Shown here: positions 54,926-64,000 of the stretch, one piece after another
Position numbering within the stretch: the first letter of the stretch is position 1
Layout of the letters: every line of letters starts with the position of its first letter
Notes under the pieces: generated by a model
What the model saw: only the letters and a program-made list of their open reading frames with translations
The model's database searches: none
Told to the model about the DNA's origin: nothing
Source of the DNA: Sporothrix humicola
Taxonomy: Eukaryota > Ascomycota > Sordariomycetes > Ophiostomatales > Ophiostomataceae
NCBI GenBank assembly: GCA_021396245.1
Contig: WNYE01000029.1
Span: 356,193 to 420,192 of the forward strand
Direction: 5' to 3'
Length of the DNA: 64,000 bases
Position numbers and translations under genes: made by a program

Positions 54926-55378
54926 ATGTCAAAACCAACCAACCAGACGAGAGGGCCAATCCTCATTCCACCCGGCACCTTTCCAGAGCCCCCGCCTGGA
55001 ATGGTCGCCGTGCCGGTCGCCGCACTCTCCGGCCGCCAGCAGAACATGATGCAGCACACCGGACAACAAATTGGAGTCATGGGCGGCATGGTCGCTGGCG
55101 GTGGAGGAGACATGGTCACCGGCGCTGTTGTCGGCGGCTTCGTCGGACAACAGATTGGCCAAATGCAACGGCACGCGGCGATGCACGACCCAGCTGCGCC
55201 GATGGCATTTGTGGACGAGAACTCGCGAGCCGGGCGCAGAGCAATCCGTCGACGCGCTCGCCGGTACGGCGACAATGGAGAACGGGATCGCCTGGGTTGG
55301 CTGAAAGGCATATTTACAAAGAAGGAAGATGCGGAAGATACGGGCGAAGTGCAGGCAAAGAAAGAAGAAAAGTTTTAA
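54926..55378 (+). CDS. Small glycine-zipper hypothetical protein
   Basis: Intronless, 150 residues; family not recognised. It has a proline-rich N-terminus (LIPPGTFPEPPPG), then a central Gly/Ala/Met region (about 42-77) in which GQQIG occurs twice around small-residue repeats (VMGGMVAGGG, VVGGFVGQQIG). This glycine-zipper pattern suggests two packed membrane-inserting helices. A basic segment (RRAIRRRARR) and a charged Lys/Glu tail follow. Reading is fully open at gene-like GC content, and the start follows a plausible leader. It could be a small membrane or stress protein; chance is possible but less likely because of the patterned repeats. Confidence 0.6.
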   Translation: MSKPTNQTRGPILIPPGTFPEPPPGMVAVPVAALSGRQQNMMQHTGQQIGVMGGMVAGGGGDMVTGAVVGGFVGQQIGQMQRHAAMHDPAAPMAFVDENSRAGRRAIRRRARRYGDNGERDRLGWLKGIFTKKEDAEDTGEVQAKKEEKF

Positions 55379-55882
55379 GAATACGCACATGGCGATTACA
55401 CACATACACACACACAGACATATATGCATTGGCACCATACTGCCCCAGGACACAGATACGACGGGTGGATGGGGAATGCTTAGATATGTCATGGATGCGT
55501 TCTTTAGCTTACATGAGATAGGTGGGATATTGGAGAGCATTGTTTTCTCTTTTTACATTCGTTGTTTTTACCATATTATTTCTTTGTTGGAACAGCCTAT
55601 TTGAACTGATATCATTTGAAATTCTACCCGCCCAATACTTTTAAACCTGCTCCACCTCACCGTCCAATGAGCATACCGGACCTCCTGGATATTAACGTTG
55701 GATAATGTCGACCGCCTCGCGTAATGACTACTTTATCCAGTCTCGGCCGCATGCCGCATGTACCACTCCGTGCTAAAACTCCAGATCTACTTAATGGGTC
55801 GCGCGTCCCCTTGCCCTGTCTGGATGGCTGACACACAAGATAATGATCTCCCTTGTCTAGCCGTCCCATTCAGTGCTTTATC
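55379..55882. other. Intergenic region
   Basis: Contains a CA-repeat patch (about 55384-55420), AT-rich 3' sequence and the GH62 promoter. No gene seen. Confidence 0.45.
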
Positions 55883-56854
55883 ATGATTTCTCTGTTGACA
55901 CAACTCGTCATACTTGTTGGGGTAGTGGCAGTCAGTGCATCATGTCCACTCCCGTCGACATATTCGTGGTCATCAACAGGCCCTCTGGCAGAGCCAAAGC
56001 CAGGATGGGTGTCGCTCAAAGACTTTACTATGGTCACCCACGACGGCCAGAATCTTGTCTACGCAACTACGCACGATTCTGGCTCCAAATGGGGCTCAAT
56101 GGCATTTAGCCCTTTCCGCGACTGGAATGACATGGCAAATGCAACCCAGACAGGAATGGATATTGGTGCAGTGGCGCCAACGCTGTTCTACTTCTCTCCC
56201 AAGAACATCTGGATCCTTGCTCACCAATGGGGCACAACGTCCTTTTCGTATCGGACGTCGACTGATCCAACTAAGCCGGGCAGCTGGACTGCAGCGAAGC
56301 CGCTTTTCTCGGGCAAGATATCCGATTCCAGCACGGGATGCATCGACCAGACGGTCATCGGCGACGACACAACAATGTATCTCTTCTTTGCCGGAGACAA
56401 TGGCAGGATCTACCGGGCCAACATGCCCATCGAGGAATTCCCGAGCGATTTCGGCACTAAGTCAACCATTGTCATGACGGACACCAAGAACAATTTGTTT
56501 GAGGCTGTCCAGGTGTACACCGTGGATGGACAAAATCAAACCACATATCTCATGCTGGTGGAATCGATTGGTGCCAACGGCCGATACTTTCGGTCATTCA
56601 CGGCATCTAGTCTGAACGGCACCTGGAGTCCCCAAGCAGCATCTGAGGCTCAGCCGTTTGCAGGCAAGGCTAACAGTGGTGCTAGCTGGACCAATGATAT
56701 CAGCCATGGAGACTTGGTGAGGGCCAAGGCAGACCAGACCATGTCCGTTGATCCGTGCAATCTGCAGTTGCTGTATCAAGGGAGAGCTGCTGGGTCGGAC
56801 ACTGACTACGGGCTGCTCCCGTACAGGCCGGGTCTCTTGACCTTGCGCCGGTAG
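55883..56854 (+). CDS. GH62 alpha-L-arabinofuranosidase, secreted
   Basis: Intronless, 323 residues. The ATG at 55883 gives MISLLTQLVILVGVVAVSAS, a clear signal peptide, then CPLPSTYSWSSTGPLA, the standard start of mature GH62 enzymes. The five-bladed propeller shows WVSLKDFT (catalytic base region), WGSMAFSPF, APTLFYFSPKNIWILA, GCIDQTVIGDD, LFEAVQVYTV (acid residue region) and WTNDISHGDLVR, all in family order. It should release arabinose from arabinoxylan outside the cell. There is no carbohydrate-binding module. An in-frame upstream ATG at 55853 would put ten residues before the signal and is less likely. Confidence 0.94.
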   Translation: MISLLTQLVILVGVVAVSASCPLPSTYSWSSTGPLAEPKPGWVSLKDFTMVTHDGQNLVYATTHDSGSKWGSMAFSPFRDWNDMANATQTGMDIGAVAPTLFYFSPKNIWILAHQWGTTSFSYRTSTDPTKPGSWTAAKPLFSGKISDSSTGCIDQTVIGDDTTMYLFFAGDNGRIYRANMPIEEFPSDFGTKSTIVMTDTKNNLFEAVQVYTVDGQNQTTYLMLVESIGANGRYFRSFTASSLNGTWSPQAASEAQPFAGKANSGASWTNDISHGDLVRAKADQTMSVDPCNLQLLYQGRAAGSDTDYGLLPYRPGLLTLRR

Positions 56855-57758
56855 TTGAGTGATATTGGCGACTGGAATATGCATGGGGCTACTTAAACAT
56901 CCCCGGCTTTGACAATGGATCAGTTGCATGTTGTATGCGTTCCTCTGTGCTATGGGGCTAGATATACAAACAGCGAAATGAAACAAGGGATATCGTAAAG
57001 TTGATGCCGTACTATCTCCGAGTCATAGCGCCAAGATCAACGTAGAACTCTGCTTCTCAAAGGGGACAAACAAACAGCAATACAATTCCAACATAACCAC
57101 CACGGAACCGCAACTCGCCCCGCAAATTCAGGACCTCGGCTCCGCGTTTTTCATCGTGGAGTGGGAGTGGTGGATATTAATACTAACGAATGGATGGGGA
57201 TGATGGCATGATCTTAACACAGATTAACGCCAGATCCCCGCACGCGGTCCGTCTCCGGCATCTCCGCGTTGATCCTCACGCTATCCCACGCAACTCCACC
57301 ATCTCCACGTGTGCTCCCCGCATTTTCTCCTGTCTCTCCCTCTGTCCGGCGTGATTTGTTGCCGGCGATGGAAAAAGGGGTGATTGATGCCGCCATGATG
57401 AGACAAGATGCCTTGTAAGGACGTCACTTCTTCCACCTTTGCTCCCTCTGCCCGCTGATGAGACAATGCCCCGTAGACGAGCTGGACGACACTACGGTCC
57501 GATCATGCATTAGTGACTTGGCGACAAGCCGAAAGTGAAGACCAGTCGCTCATGACTAACAGCCAAGACCAAGATCAAATGCCGGAGAATTCAAAGTCGT
57601 CTTTTCCAAAGATGTTCTCGAAAAGTATCACATGTTATTCAGTTTGAATATATAAGTGGCGGGCGCAAGATGTCCAGTCGTGGATGGATGACAAGAATCA
57701 CCACCAACATATCAACATATCACAACAACCAAAACTTCCCATCTAACACAACAACAAC
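56855..57758. other. Intergenic region
   Basis: GH62 3' region and the promoter of the alcohol dehydrogenase. Short open frames on the minus strand at 57.2-57.5 kb have no support. The region just upstream of the dehydrogenase is rich in CAACA repeats, a typical leader. Confidence 0.45.
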
Positions 57759-58927
57759 ATGGCAACTGTCACGATCCCCGCCCGGCAGCGCGCGGCTGTC
57801 AAGGAAGGAAGCGGCCACGGCTCCAAGGCACCAGTCCGCGAAGTTGCTGTCGAGCAGCCCGGGCCCGGCCAGATTCTGGTCCAGATTGCCTGGTCTGGTC
57901 TGTGTTCTAGCGACAAGTCCCTGATCCACGACGAATGGGGCCCGCTCGGCGTCGCCATGCAGCCCCAGACGCACGGCATTGCTGGCCACGAGGGTGTTGG
58001 ACGCGTTGTTGCCATGGGTCCTGGTGTAGCTGAGGCCGGCCAGTGGAAGCTCGGTGACCGTGCCGGCATCAAGTGGATCACCAACGTCTGCCGCACATGC
58101 CACTTCTGCAAACAGGTCTACCAGGGCGGCGAGGTTCTGTGCCTGCACCAGACCAACTCGGGCTTCAGCGCCGCCGGCACCTTCCAGGAATATTGTGTGA
58201 CTTCCGCCGACTATGCCACCCATATCCCAGACACTGTTAGCGACGAAGAGGCCGGCCCCATCATGTGCGGAGGTGTGACAGCCTACAACGCCTGCAAGCG
58301 CAGCAAGGTCCGGTCGGGCGGGTACATTGTGCTCATCGGTGCCGGCGGCGGTCTTGGCCATCTCAGTGTTCAGTACGCAAAGGCCCTCGGCATGCGCATC
58401 ATTGCTATTGATGGCGGCGCTGCCAAGCGCGACCTCTGCATGAAACTAGGAGCCGAGCACTATCTCGACTTTGCCGACACCCCAGACATGGCCGAGGCCG
58501 TTGCTGAGCTCACCGACGGTCTCGGTGCCCATGGCGTCGTTGTCTTTGCCGCTGTGGCTGCTGGCTATGCTGTTGCCCCGTCTCTGGCTCGCAGTGGTGG
58601 CACCATTGTCGCCATCGGTCTTCCCGGCGATCCTGCCGTTCTCGCCGGTGCTCCCCCAGTCATGCTGGCTCTAAAGGTAAGAAGGAGTAGGATAAGGTAA
58701 AAGAATAGTTCAAAGTGGCAAAGGTAACTAACACATCACAGCAACTCAGCATCGTTGGCAGTGTAGTCGGCACGCAGCAAGATGTCGACGAGGCTTTGGC
58801 CTTTACTGCTCGCGGCCTTGTCCATCCTATTCTAACAAAAGGTACATTGAAGGATGTTGATTCTCTTATGGAGCAAATGGTGACTGGCAAGCTTCCCGGC
58901 CGGGCTGTCTTGAAGATTAAGGAATAA
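57759..58927 (+). CDS. Zinc-dependent alcohol dehydrogenase
   Basis: Medium-chain NAD(P)-dependent dehydrogenase of 367 residues; exons 57759..58676 and 58742..58927. Visible sites: catalytic-zinc cysteine in GLCSSDKS, GHEGVGRV, the structural-zinc cysteines in CRTCHFCKQ with a fourth Cys at GEVLC, the catalytic Cys in IMCGGVTAYNA, and the Rossmann motif GAGGGLGHLSVQYAKALG. The C-terminal exon reads IVGSVVGTQQDVDEAL, typical of the yeast ADH group. It would interconvert a primary alcohol and an aldehyde in the cytosol. Neighbouring genes do not indicate a special role. Confidence 0.93.
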
Positions 58928-59428
58928 TGAATGAAAGCAATTTATGTTAAGTCGCCGACACAATAATGTTATCCGTTCAGTCTCCGTGTGTGAGGAGGGG
59001 GCCCGTTTCAGTCTGGAGATTCACCGTGGAAGCGGAATAAGAGTACAACCTTCTAAGTCCGAGCTGGCTTTTCTACCTTTCCTCTTTAGATCTCGCCCAA
59101 TACTCGATGCTTGTAAAGACTCTTTGAGATTGAAATTATCACTAGCTACTTGTGTATAGTGTAGAGTGGTGTATTTGGACAGATGTACTATATCCAGTCA
59201 GTCGAACGGCAAACGCCGTGAATCTAGCGCTTTTCTGCGATACGTATCCTAAATTCTATTTAGACAGACACGGCAGGACAGGACGGCAAATGCGGATACA
59301 TATGTGCAGAAATGTGCAGTGTAGAAGTTTTTGAGGGGGGATGCTGGGTCTGTTTCGTGAGGGGTCTTTCTTTTTCAGGGGCAGAGAGGGTGTTGGGCGC
59401 CATTCCGCCCTTGGTTGCTCGTTGTCCT
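58928..59428. other. Intergenic region
   Basis: 3' regions of the dehydrogenase and of the leftward membrane-protein fragment. No gene or repeat recognised. Confidence 0.4.
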
Positions 59429-60027
59429 TTACTTGCCCTCCTGCGAGTCTACCGGAGAGCTCGCTGCCCTGCCCTCCACGCCGTTCTCCGTTCCGACAAT
59501 CTGCGGTCTGAAGGCATAGCTGGGGTTGGCACAGCCGTTCTCGCACTCTTTCTCGCGTGCCGCTAGCCACAGGTAGACGCCGTCGAGCACCAGCTGCAGC
59601 ACGAGCATGACGCCGATCACGTAAAAGGCAAAGGCACCGTTCCACGCCAGCGGGCCCGACTTGACGGTGTGCACGCCCGAGGTGAAGGAGAAGACGATTG
59701 GCATCAACACGTTGACGACGACGAGCTCCTTGGGTAAAAGCGGCTTCGGGCGGTCGTCGAGAATGATGGCGTAGGCAAACGCAAAGTTCTGCACCATGAA
59801 CGTCGGCCACGGCATCGAAGCGAGGATCCACTGGAAACGGTCAGTTAGTATTCTTTTTTTGCTGTTTTGTTTTTGTGACACAAGGACAAAGGAGGAGCAC
59901 GTACGAAAAAGTCGTTGAGGGCAAGCGTAATCTCCACAGGCCGCTCCGGCCAGCGCCAGGGCTGGCCGTTATTGCGGATAATAAAGAACTCTCCGTTGTA
60001 AAAGAGATAAGAGAAATGGCTGCCTCT
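59429..60027 (-). pseudogene. 5'-incomplete multispan membrane protein
   Basis: Two minus-strand segments join well: 60027..59905 (41 codons, open from a TAA but without an ATG) and 59830..59429, across a 74-bp GT-AG intron with a CTAAC branch site. Together they read WRWPERPVEITLALNDFF-WILASMPW, then about three hydrophobic spans (VVNVLMPIVFSFTSGV, AFAFYVIGVMLVLQLVL) and a hydrophilic tail. Composition and frame look like a real gene, but no start codon is found; either a further 5' exon is missed or the 5' end was lost. I do not recognise the family. Confidence 0.45.
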
Positions 60028-60604
60028 TTATGCAGGGGGCTATGTGTCACATCTCAATACCACCTCGATGAAGCTTTGAGTCATTCAGTTACGGCGTTTT
60101 GAGATTCCAAAATGCGAGATGGTTGCTATGAAAATGGCTCTGTGGCTGTGCCGACTCGCGATAAACAAGGAGGTCATAGAGCACAGGCGAAGTAAGAGAA
60201 GATAGGAGAGCACAGGAGAGTACGGGAGAGCACACCCGCTACGCAGGTTGGAGCAGGGACGGCACAGTTGCGCCTCCCAAAAAGGCAATTCTCATTGATG
60301 TTTTTCGCCTTCTATACTTAGCTGGAATACAAACGCGCCCGAGCCAAACCAGGGGTCAGTTACAATTTGTGCCGCCAACCAAGTGTGGTTTGTTGTAAGG
60401 CAGGAGACGATCGGATCCCACGACACGCCAGCGTCAAACAAATAAGCGTTGTGGCGCCCACGGTACGCGTAAACCAGGCAAGCTATGCAGGGGTTGGCAC
60501 GCAACTGGAAAGGGCTTAAGATCCCCGTAGAGTCAATTCGCATTATATTTGTGCTTAGTTTTCCGTCCCCGGTCTTGACTGGCCATCTTGGAGACATTGA
60601 TGTG
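60028..60604. other. Intergenic region
   Basis: Mixed composition with no supported gene; it may hold the missing 5' part of the membrane-protein gene. Confidence 0.35.
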
Positions 60605-62005
60605 CTAGTGGCATTTTGTTCTTTTCTTGTTTTTGGTTTGGTTGTCTTTTGTTTTGTTGGTTTTTGTTCGGCTTTCTTTTTTGTTGTTTTTTCTTTTGTT
60701 GTCTTTTGTTTTGTTGTTTTTGGGTTTCTGTTTTTTAGTTCGTTGTATTTTCTTGTCAATTTTCTCAGTGTTGTCCTCGGCCTTTTCCTCTATTTGGTCG
60801 TTCTTGGTCTTTTCCATGGCTATTTTGTCGATCTTGTTGGTCTTGCTCGCCTTGCTCGCCTTGCTCGTCCTGTTGGTCTTCGCGGATGTCGTATTCGTAA
60901 CTTTAGCCTTCGCACCTGCTGTGCTTGCGACGGTCTCTTTGCTTGCCTTGCTCTTCGGCATACTTGCCGTATCAAACCTCTCTGGAACTTCGTTGGATGT
61001 CATGTGGCAGTTCCCAGTAGGCCTTTGAGTACCACTGATTGCTGTCTTCGAGACAGCAATCCGTGAGAGTAAGCCCATCCCTACCTTTTTTGCCTTCTGT
61101 TGAACTGATTTTGCAATAAAGAAATTAAAGAGACAACAAATGACCAAACCCACTCTCCCCCAAATTGTCGTTGCCAATCCGTGGACAGTGACATGGGTTT
61201 TCTTTCCCGAGACGTTAGAGATCATTCTGTCAAGTATGCAAACAGTCAGACTCCAACTTGCCTTTGGTGAAATTGCTGAAGCGGCTCCACCCGAACGAGG
61301 TAATATCGCCTGGTAAATCGGATCTTCATCCAACCCACTCAAGATGAAGCGTAGCATTTTTTCAATTCTTTTTACTTCGGCTCCTCTCGTTCTCTGCATC
61401 CATGGTGTTACTTCTTTAACTTCGGGCGCAAACCTTTTCCACTCAATTTCCTTGTGATCGCATGGCCAAAATTGGTAGTCAAAATTCTCGGCGCCTTTGA
61501 CTGTGGGATGAACGAGTTGGATTCGGGAGACGGCATGGCCACCGATGATGCCGGTCAAAATTGGCAGTTCCACCAGTTGCAGATTTGTTCCGCCTCCGGG
61601 GTTGAATCGATATGGAGGTGGTGGACAGATGACCGTTACAAAATCACCAGTAGTAATGTACCAGGCAAAGACAGCTGAGGCGCCTCTCATATACCTGGTT
61701 CTGGCTTTTTTCCGTCCACCACACAACCTTCTGATATAATCGTCATCTTTGAATGGCCCCATTGCCGTCGACAAGGTCTGCATGCCGTTCCGATTCGCGT
61801 ATATCTGTGCCTCCTCTTTAAGGTTGCCAGTCCACATGACCTGCTTGTTTCGCTCGCATGACGATATGAACTGTTGCATTAGCTGCTCTGCTTGACCTTC
61901 TTTTAAGAACTCGTCGATGAAGTCTTCAATCGTTCGGGTTCGCGCAGCCATTAGAGGACACCGGCCCAGGTCCGACGCCGTTGCAAGAGCGTCGAAGTCT
62001 GCCAT
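60605..62005 (-). CDS. Unrecognised protein with lysine-rich tail
   Basis: Open frame of 466 codons starting MADFDALATASDLGR. Residues about 25-240 look like a globular domain with alternating charged and hydrophobic stretches (EEAQIYANRNG, SAVFAWYITTGDFVTVI, LQLVELPILTGI). A hydrophobic span lies at about 281-299 (IWGRVGLVICCLFNFFIA). From about 350 the chain is Lys/Thr/Asn-rich and low in complexity to the end. I do not recognise a family. The last part could be intron or 3' UTR read through by chance; the first 240 residues are the better-supported part. It is the last gene-like feature before the AT-rich telomeric DNA. Confidence 0.5.
   Translation of the reverse strand: MADFDALATASDLGRCPLMAARTRTIEDFIDEFLKEGQAEQLMQQFISSCERNKQVMWTGNLKEEAQIYANRNGMQTLSTAMGPFKDDDYIRRLCGGRKKARTRYMRGASAVFAWYITTGDFVTVICPPPPYRFNPGGGTNLQLVELPILTGIIGGHAVSRIQLVHPTVKGAENFDYQFWPCDHKEIEWKRFAPEVKEVTPWMQRTRGAEVKRIEKMLRFILSGLDEDPIYQAILPRSGGAASAISPKASWSLTVCILDRMISNVSGKKTHVTVHGLATTIWGRVGLVICCLFNFFIAKSVQQKAKKVGMGLLSRIAVSKTAISGTQRPTGNCHMTSNEVPERFDTASMPKSKASKETVASTAGAKAKVTNTTSAKTNRTSKASKASKTNKIDKIAMEKTKNDQIEEKAEDNTEKIDKKIQRTKKQKPKNNKTKDNKRKNNKKESRTKTNKTKDNQTKNKKRTKCH
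60625..60800. repeat. Low-complexity T/G-rich patch
   Basis: Imperfect repeats of TTTTGTTG and TTTTCTTTT type. Read on the minus strand they give the KTKDN/KNNKK-rich tail of the gene above; slippage in this tract may explain the tail. Confidence 0.6.
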
Positions 62006-62960
62006 TGATCAAAGATGCCATGTGTGTATCGATGAAACGTTGCTCTCTGGAAAGTGTTGGTGTGTGGTGAGGATCTGAGATGCGAAAACGCAGTTCGACA
62101 ACTGAGCCCACGTATATAAGAAATTCTGGGATATAATTAATGAAAGTCGGGACCCACCACCCGTTCTCGAATCCTGCGGACATGAACAAAAGAGCAATGT
62201 TGGCGCGAGTAAGCGGGGAACGGGCTCTTTCACTTACTGACACTTACTCAGCCCCTAAGAGTCATCTTGTTTGACGGCCTAACCTATCTCAACGAGATCC
62301 GCTTTATTAGAGGCACAGGATCGGTAGCTTTAGGTTATTCCTATTCCTTACATTTAGCTTTCTTAGACGACAGGGTGATGCTTACTCACTATAACCTTAG
62401 TTATTTCAACAATGAAATATTTTCGGACGCGGTTATCTACTACAAAGGCAAGCCTCAATGTATCAATACTTTACGTCGCCTCACCGCTTGTCTCTGCAGC
62501 GTCGCCTTTCCCCCTTTCCCTTTCCAGGTTCGTCGTAGCGTTTGTTGGCTGCATTCTTACCGCCCCTACGGAGTATTATATATTCACTTTTCTTCCTCAC
62601 CCTCGCTTAACGGCTTACAGGGGGGTAACATAGCATCGACCAACGGGTAAAACAAGACGCCGTGTACACCAACCACTCTCAAACATTCCCTCTCGGTGGC
62701 GCTCGTCCGCAAGAAATAAATAACCCCGTAAGTGCGGACCCTCACTTCCCGGACCCCCTTCCCTCGGCGGGATTTCGAACAGTGTTACGTACGGCACAAG
62801 GCCCTGGGATACTACGATAGAAAAAAAAATAAGAGTCTGGTCCGAACTACACGTAATACTTAGAACGCAAAGAAAAAGAAAAAGAAAAAGAAAAGTAACA
62901 AAGAGAGGGGAAAACACGATACGAGGCCGAGGTAACGGCGCACTTACACTACTAAACACG
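62006..62960. other. Subtelomeric transition region
   Basis: No convincing gene. Base composition shifts from gene-like to increasingly AT-rich. An A/AG-rich patch of AAAGAAAAAG repeats lies at 62868-62900. Open frames at 62267-62650 (plus) and 62615-62959 (minus) lack motifs and start context. Confidence 0.4.
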
Positions 62961-63106
62961 GTTAAGGTTAAAAAATTAAACCTTACTTTTTATTATATAT
63001 AAAAATCTGAAAAAATTCGTAAATTTAAATAATATTTTTTTTATATTTTTAAGTCCTCCGAATTTTATCGTATATTTTTTTAAAGTTTTATTATAATATA
63101 ACTCCA

Positions 63107-63247
63107 CTTAATAAACCACGTTTATTGGTTTTTATTTTGTCGTTAAAAACGACGCTCGTTTTAACTTTACTTAATAAACTACTTTTATTAGTTTTTATTT
63201 TGTCGTTAAAAACGACATTTAGTTTTTATTTTATTATTAAAAACGAC
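63107..63247. repeat. Direct repeat with GTCGTTAAAAACGAC dyad
   Basis: A unit of about 62-64 bp with TTATT, GTTTTTATTTTGTCG and TTAAAAACGAC blocks is present at about 63121-63153 and 63183-63216, with a decayed third copy to 63247. Each good copy ends in the dyad GTCGTT-AAA-AACGAC. Confidence 0.65.
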
Positions 63248-63680
63248 GTTTGTTTACCTTTTATAACTTTTATTATACGTGTTACGTTATTTAACATTTA
63301 TTTATTTTAACGTTTCGTTTACTTTTTATAGTTTTTGTTATACGTATTACGTTATTTAATTTTTATTTATTTTAACGTTTCGTTTACTTTTTGTAACCTT
63401 TATTATACGTGTTACGTTATTTAACTTTTATTTACTTTAACGTTTCGTTTACTTTTTATAACCTTTGTTACACGTGTTACGTTACTTAACTTTTATTTAC
63501 TTTAACGTTTTGTTTACTTTTTATAACTTTTATTATACGTACTACGTTATTTAACTTTTATTTACTTTAACGTTTCGTTTACTTTTTATAACCTTTATTA
63601 TACGTATTACGTTATTTAACTTTTATTTACTTTAACGTTTCGTTTACTTTTTATAACTTTTATTATACGTATTATTGTTA
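63247..63680. repeat. Seven-copy 65-bp tandem repeat
   Basis: The phrase CGTTTCGTTTAC (or a one-base variant) recurs at 63247, 63311, 63376, 63441, 63506, 63571 and 63636, that is one 64-bp step and then five of exactly 65 bp. Each unit also contains TTATACGT and ACGTTATTTAAC. Copies differ mostly by C/T or A/G changes, as expected after RIP. Confidence 0.88.
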
Positions 63681-63898
63681 TAAACTCAGTCTTTAAACTA
63701 CGTTAAAGTAAAATATTACTAATATTCGAATAAAAGTATAACCACGCCGCGAACGCGGCTATACAGTTGTATATATAAAACTTTTTTACCCTTTTTTCGT
63801 TATAGTATAACTTTTTTTTTTTTTAATATCGTTAAAATTAAATTTATTTTGTTTTATACTTCGGCTTCGCTTTAGTACTTTAATTATTATGATTTGGT

Positions 63899-64000
63899 TT
63901 AGGTTAGGTTAGGTTAGGGTTAGGTTAGGGTTAGGGTTAGGGTTAGGGTTAGGGTTAGGGTTAGGGTTAGGGTTAGGGTTAGGGTTAGGGTTAGGGTTAG
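63899..64000 (+). repeat. Telomere, TTAGGG array (right chromosome end)
   Basis: The window ends in about twelve perfect TTAGGG units. The inner edge has variants: TTAGG three times, then TTAGGG, then TTAGG, before the perfect array. The G-rich strand runs 5' to 3' toward the end, so this is the right terminus of the chromosome. Confidence 0.98.

Larger units (their letters stand above)
62960..63898. repeat. AT-rich, RIP-like subtelomeric DNA
   Basis: Very AT-rich. CpA and TpG are rare while ACG/CGT and TA are abundant, the dinucleotide shift left by repeat-induced point mutation (C to T in CpA context on either strand). No gene can be read here. Confidence 0.75.

Noticed and set aside
62267..62959. 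Open frames next to the AT-rich end
   Set aside because: No recognisable protein signal and unusual composition; treated as subtelomeric non-coding DNA.
63107..63680. Regularly spaced repeats that might suggest a CRISPR array
   Set aside because: The units are contiguous tandem repeats without unique spacers, in a fungal genome, so this is a satellite.

Overview
The window is the right-hand end of a chromosome of a filamentous ascomycete (Pezizomycotina, most like a Sordariomycete; the sequence alone does not fix the genus). Support: a terminal TTAGGG array at the 3' end, GT-AG introns mostly of 50-100 bp with CTAAC/CTGAC branch sites, several Zn2Cys6 regulators, many MFS transporters, fungal CAZymes, and AT-rich DNA before the telomere that is depleted in CpA/TpG while keeping CpG, the footprint of repeat-induced point mutation (RIP). 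I find 24 confident protein genes, one weaker small gene, two probable gene remnants and no tRNA, rRNA or CRISPR. Exon joins below were worked out by hand from splice sites and reading frame.

Layout. 0.3-3.0 kb: Zn2Cys6 regulator. 4.1-13.4 kb: candidate catabolic cluster of a Zn2Cys6 regulator, an unusual DUF1989-CE4 deacetylase fusion, a phenol-hydroxylase-like flavoprotein and an ACS-family permease; its intergenic DNA carries nine same-strand GCCCGT copies. 14.3-14.8 kb: a broken reading frame. 15.1-24.6 kb: a membrane-anchored GH12 endoglucanase facing a cellulose-synthase-like GT2 enzyme across 5.2 kb, possibly a make-and-trim pair for a cell-wall beta-glucan. 25.9-28.9 kb: flavin monooxygenase and SDR. 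29.5-33.2 kb: AT-hook/Fungal_trans_2 regulator and an orphan homologue of penicillin acyltransferase.

33.3-47.8 kb: a second regulator related to the 4.1-kb one, a DapA-type aldolase with an apparent N-terminal frameshift, an ACS permease, a TauD-type dioxygenase, an alpha/beta hydrolase, a siderophore-transporter-like MFS and a flavin monooxygenase. The aldolase, permease and dioxygenase promoters share a GCGGCCAAC inverted-repeat element, which suggests one regulon. No PKS, NRPS or terpene synthase is present, so catabolism or tailoring fits better than a complete toxin or antibiotic pathway. 48.4-54.0 kb: intracellular GH31 alpha-xylosidase facing an alpha-glucoside-type sugar permease, with an XlnR-type GGCTAAA and CreA-type sites between them; probably uptake and cleavage of xyloglucan oligosaccharides. 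54.9-58.9 kb: small glycine-zipper protein, secreted GH62 arabinofuranosidase, zinc alcohol dehydrogenase.

59-64 kb is subtelomere: a 5'-incomplete membrane protein, an unrecognised gene with a lysine-rich tail, RIP-like AT-rich DNA, seven 65-bp tandem repeats and the telomere, whose inner edge has TTAGG variants.
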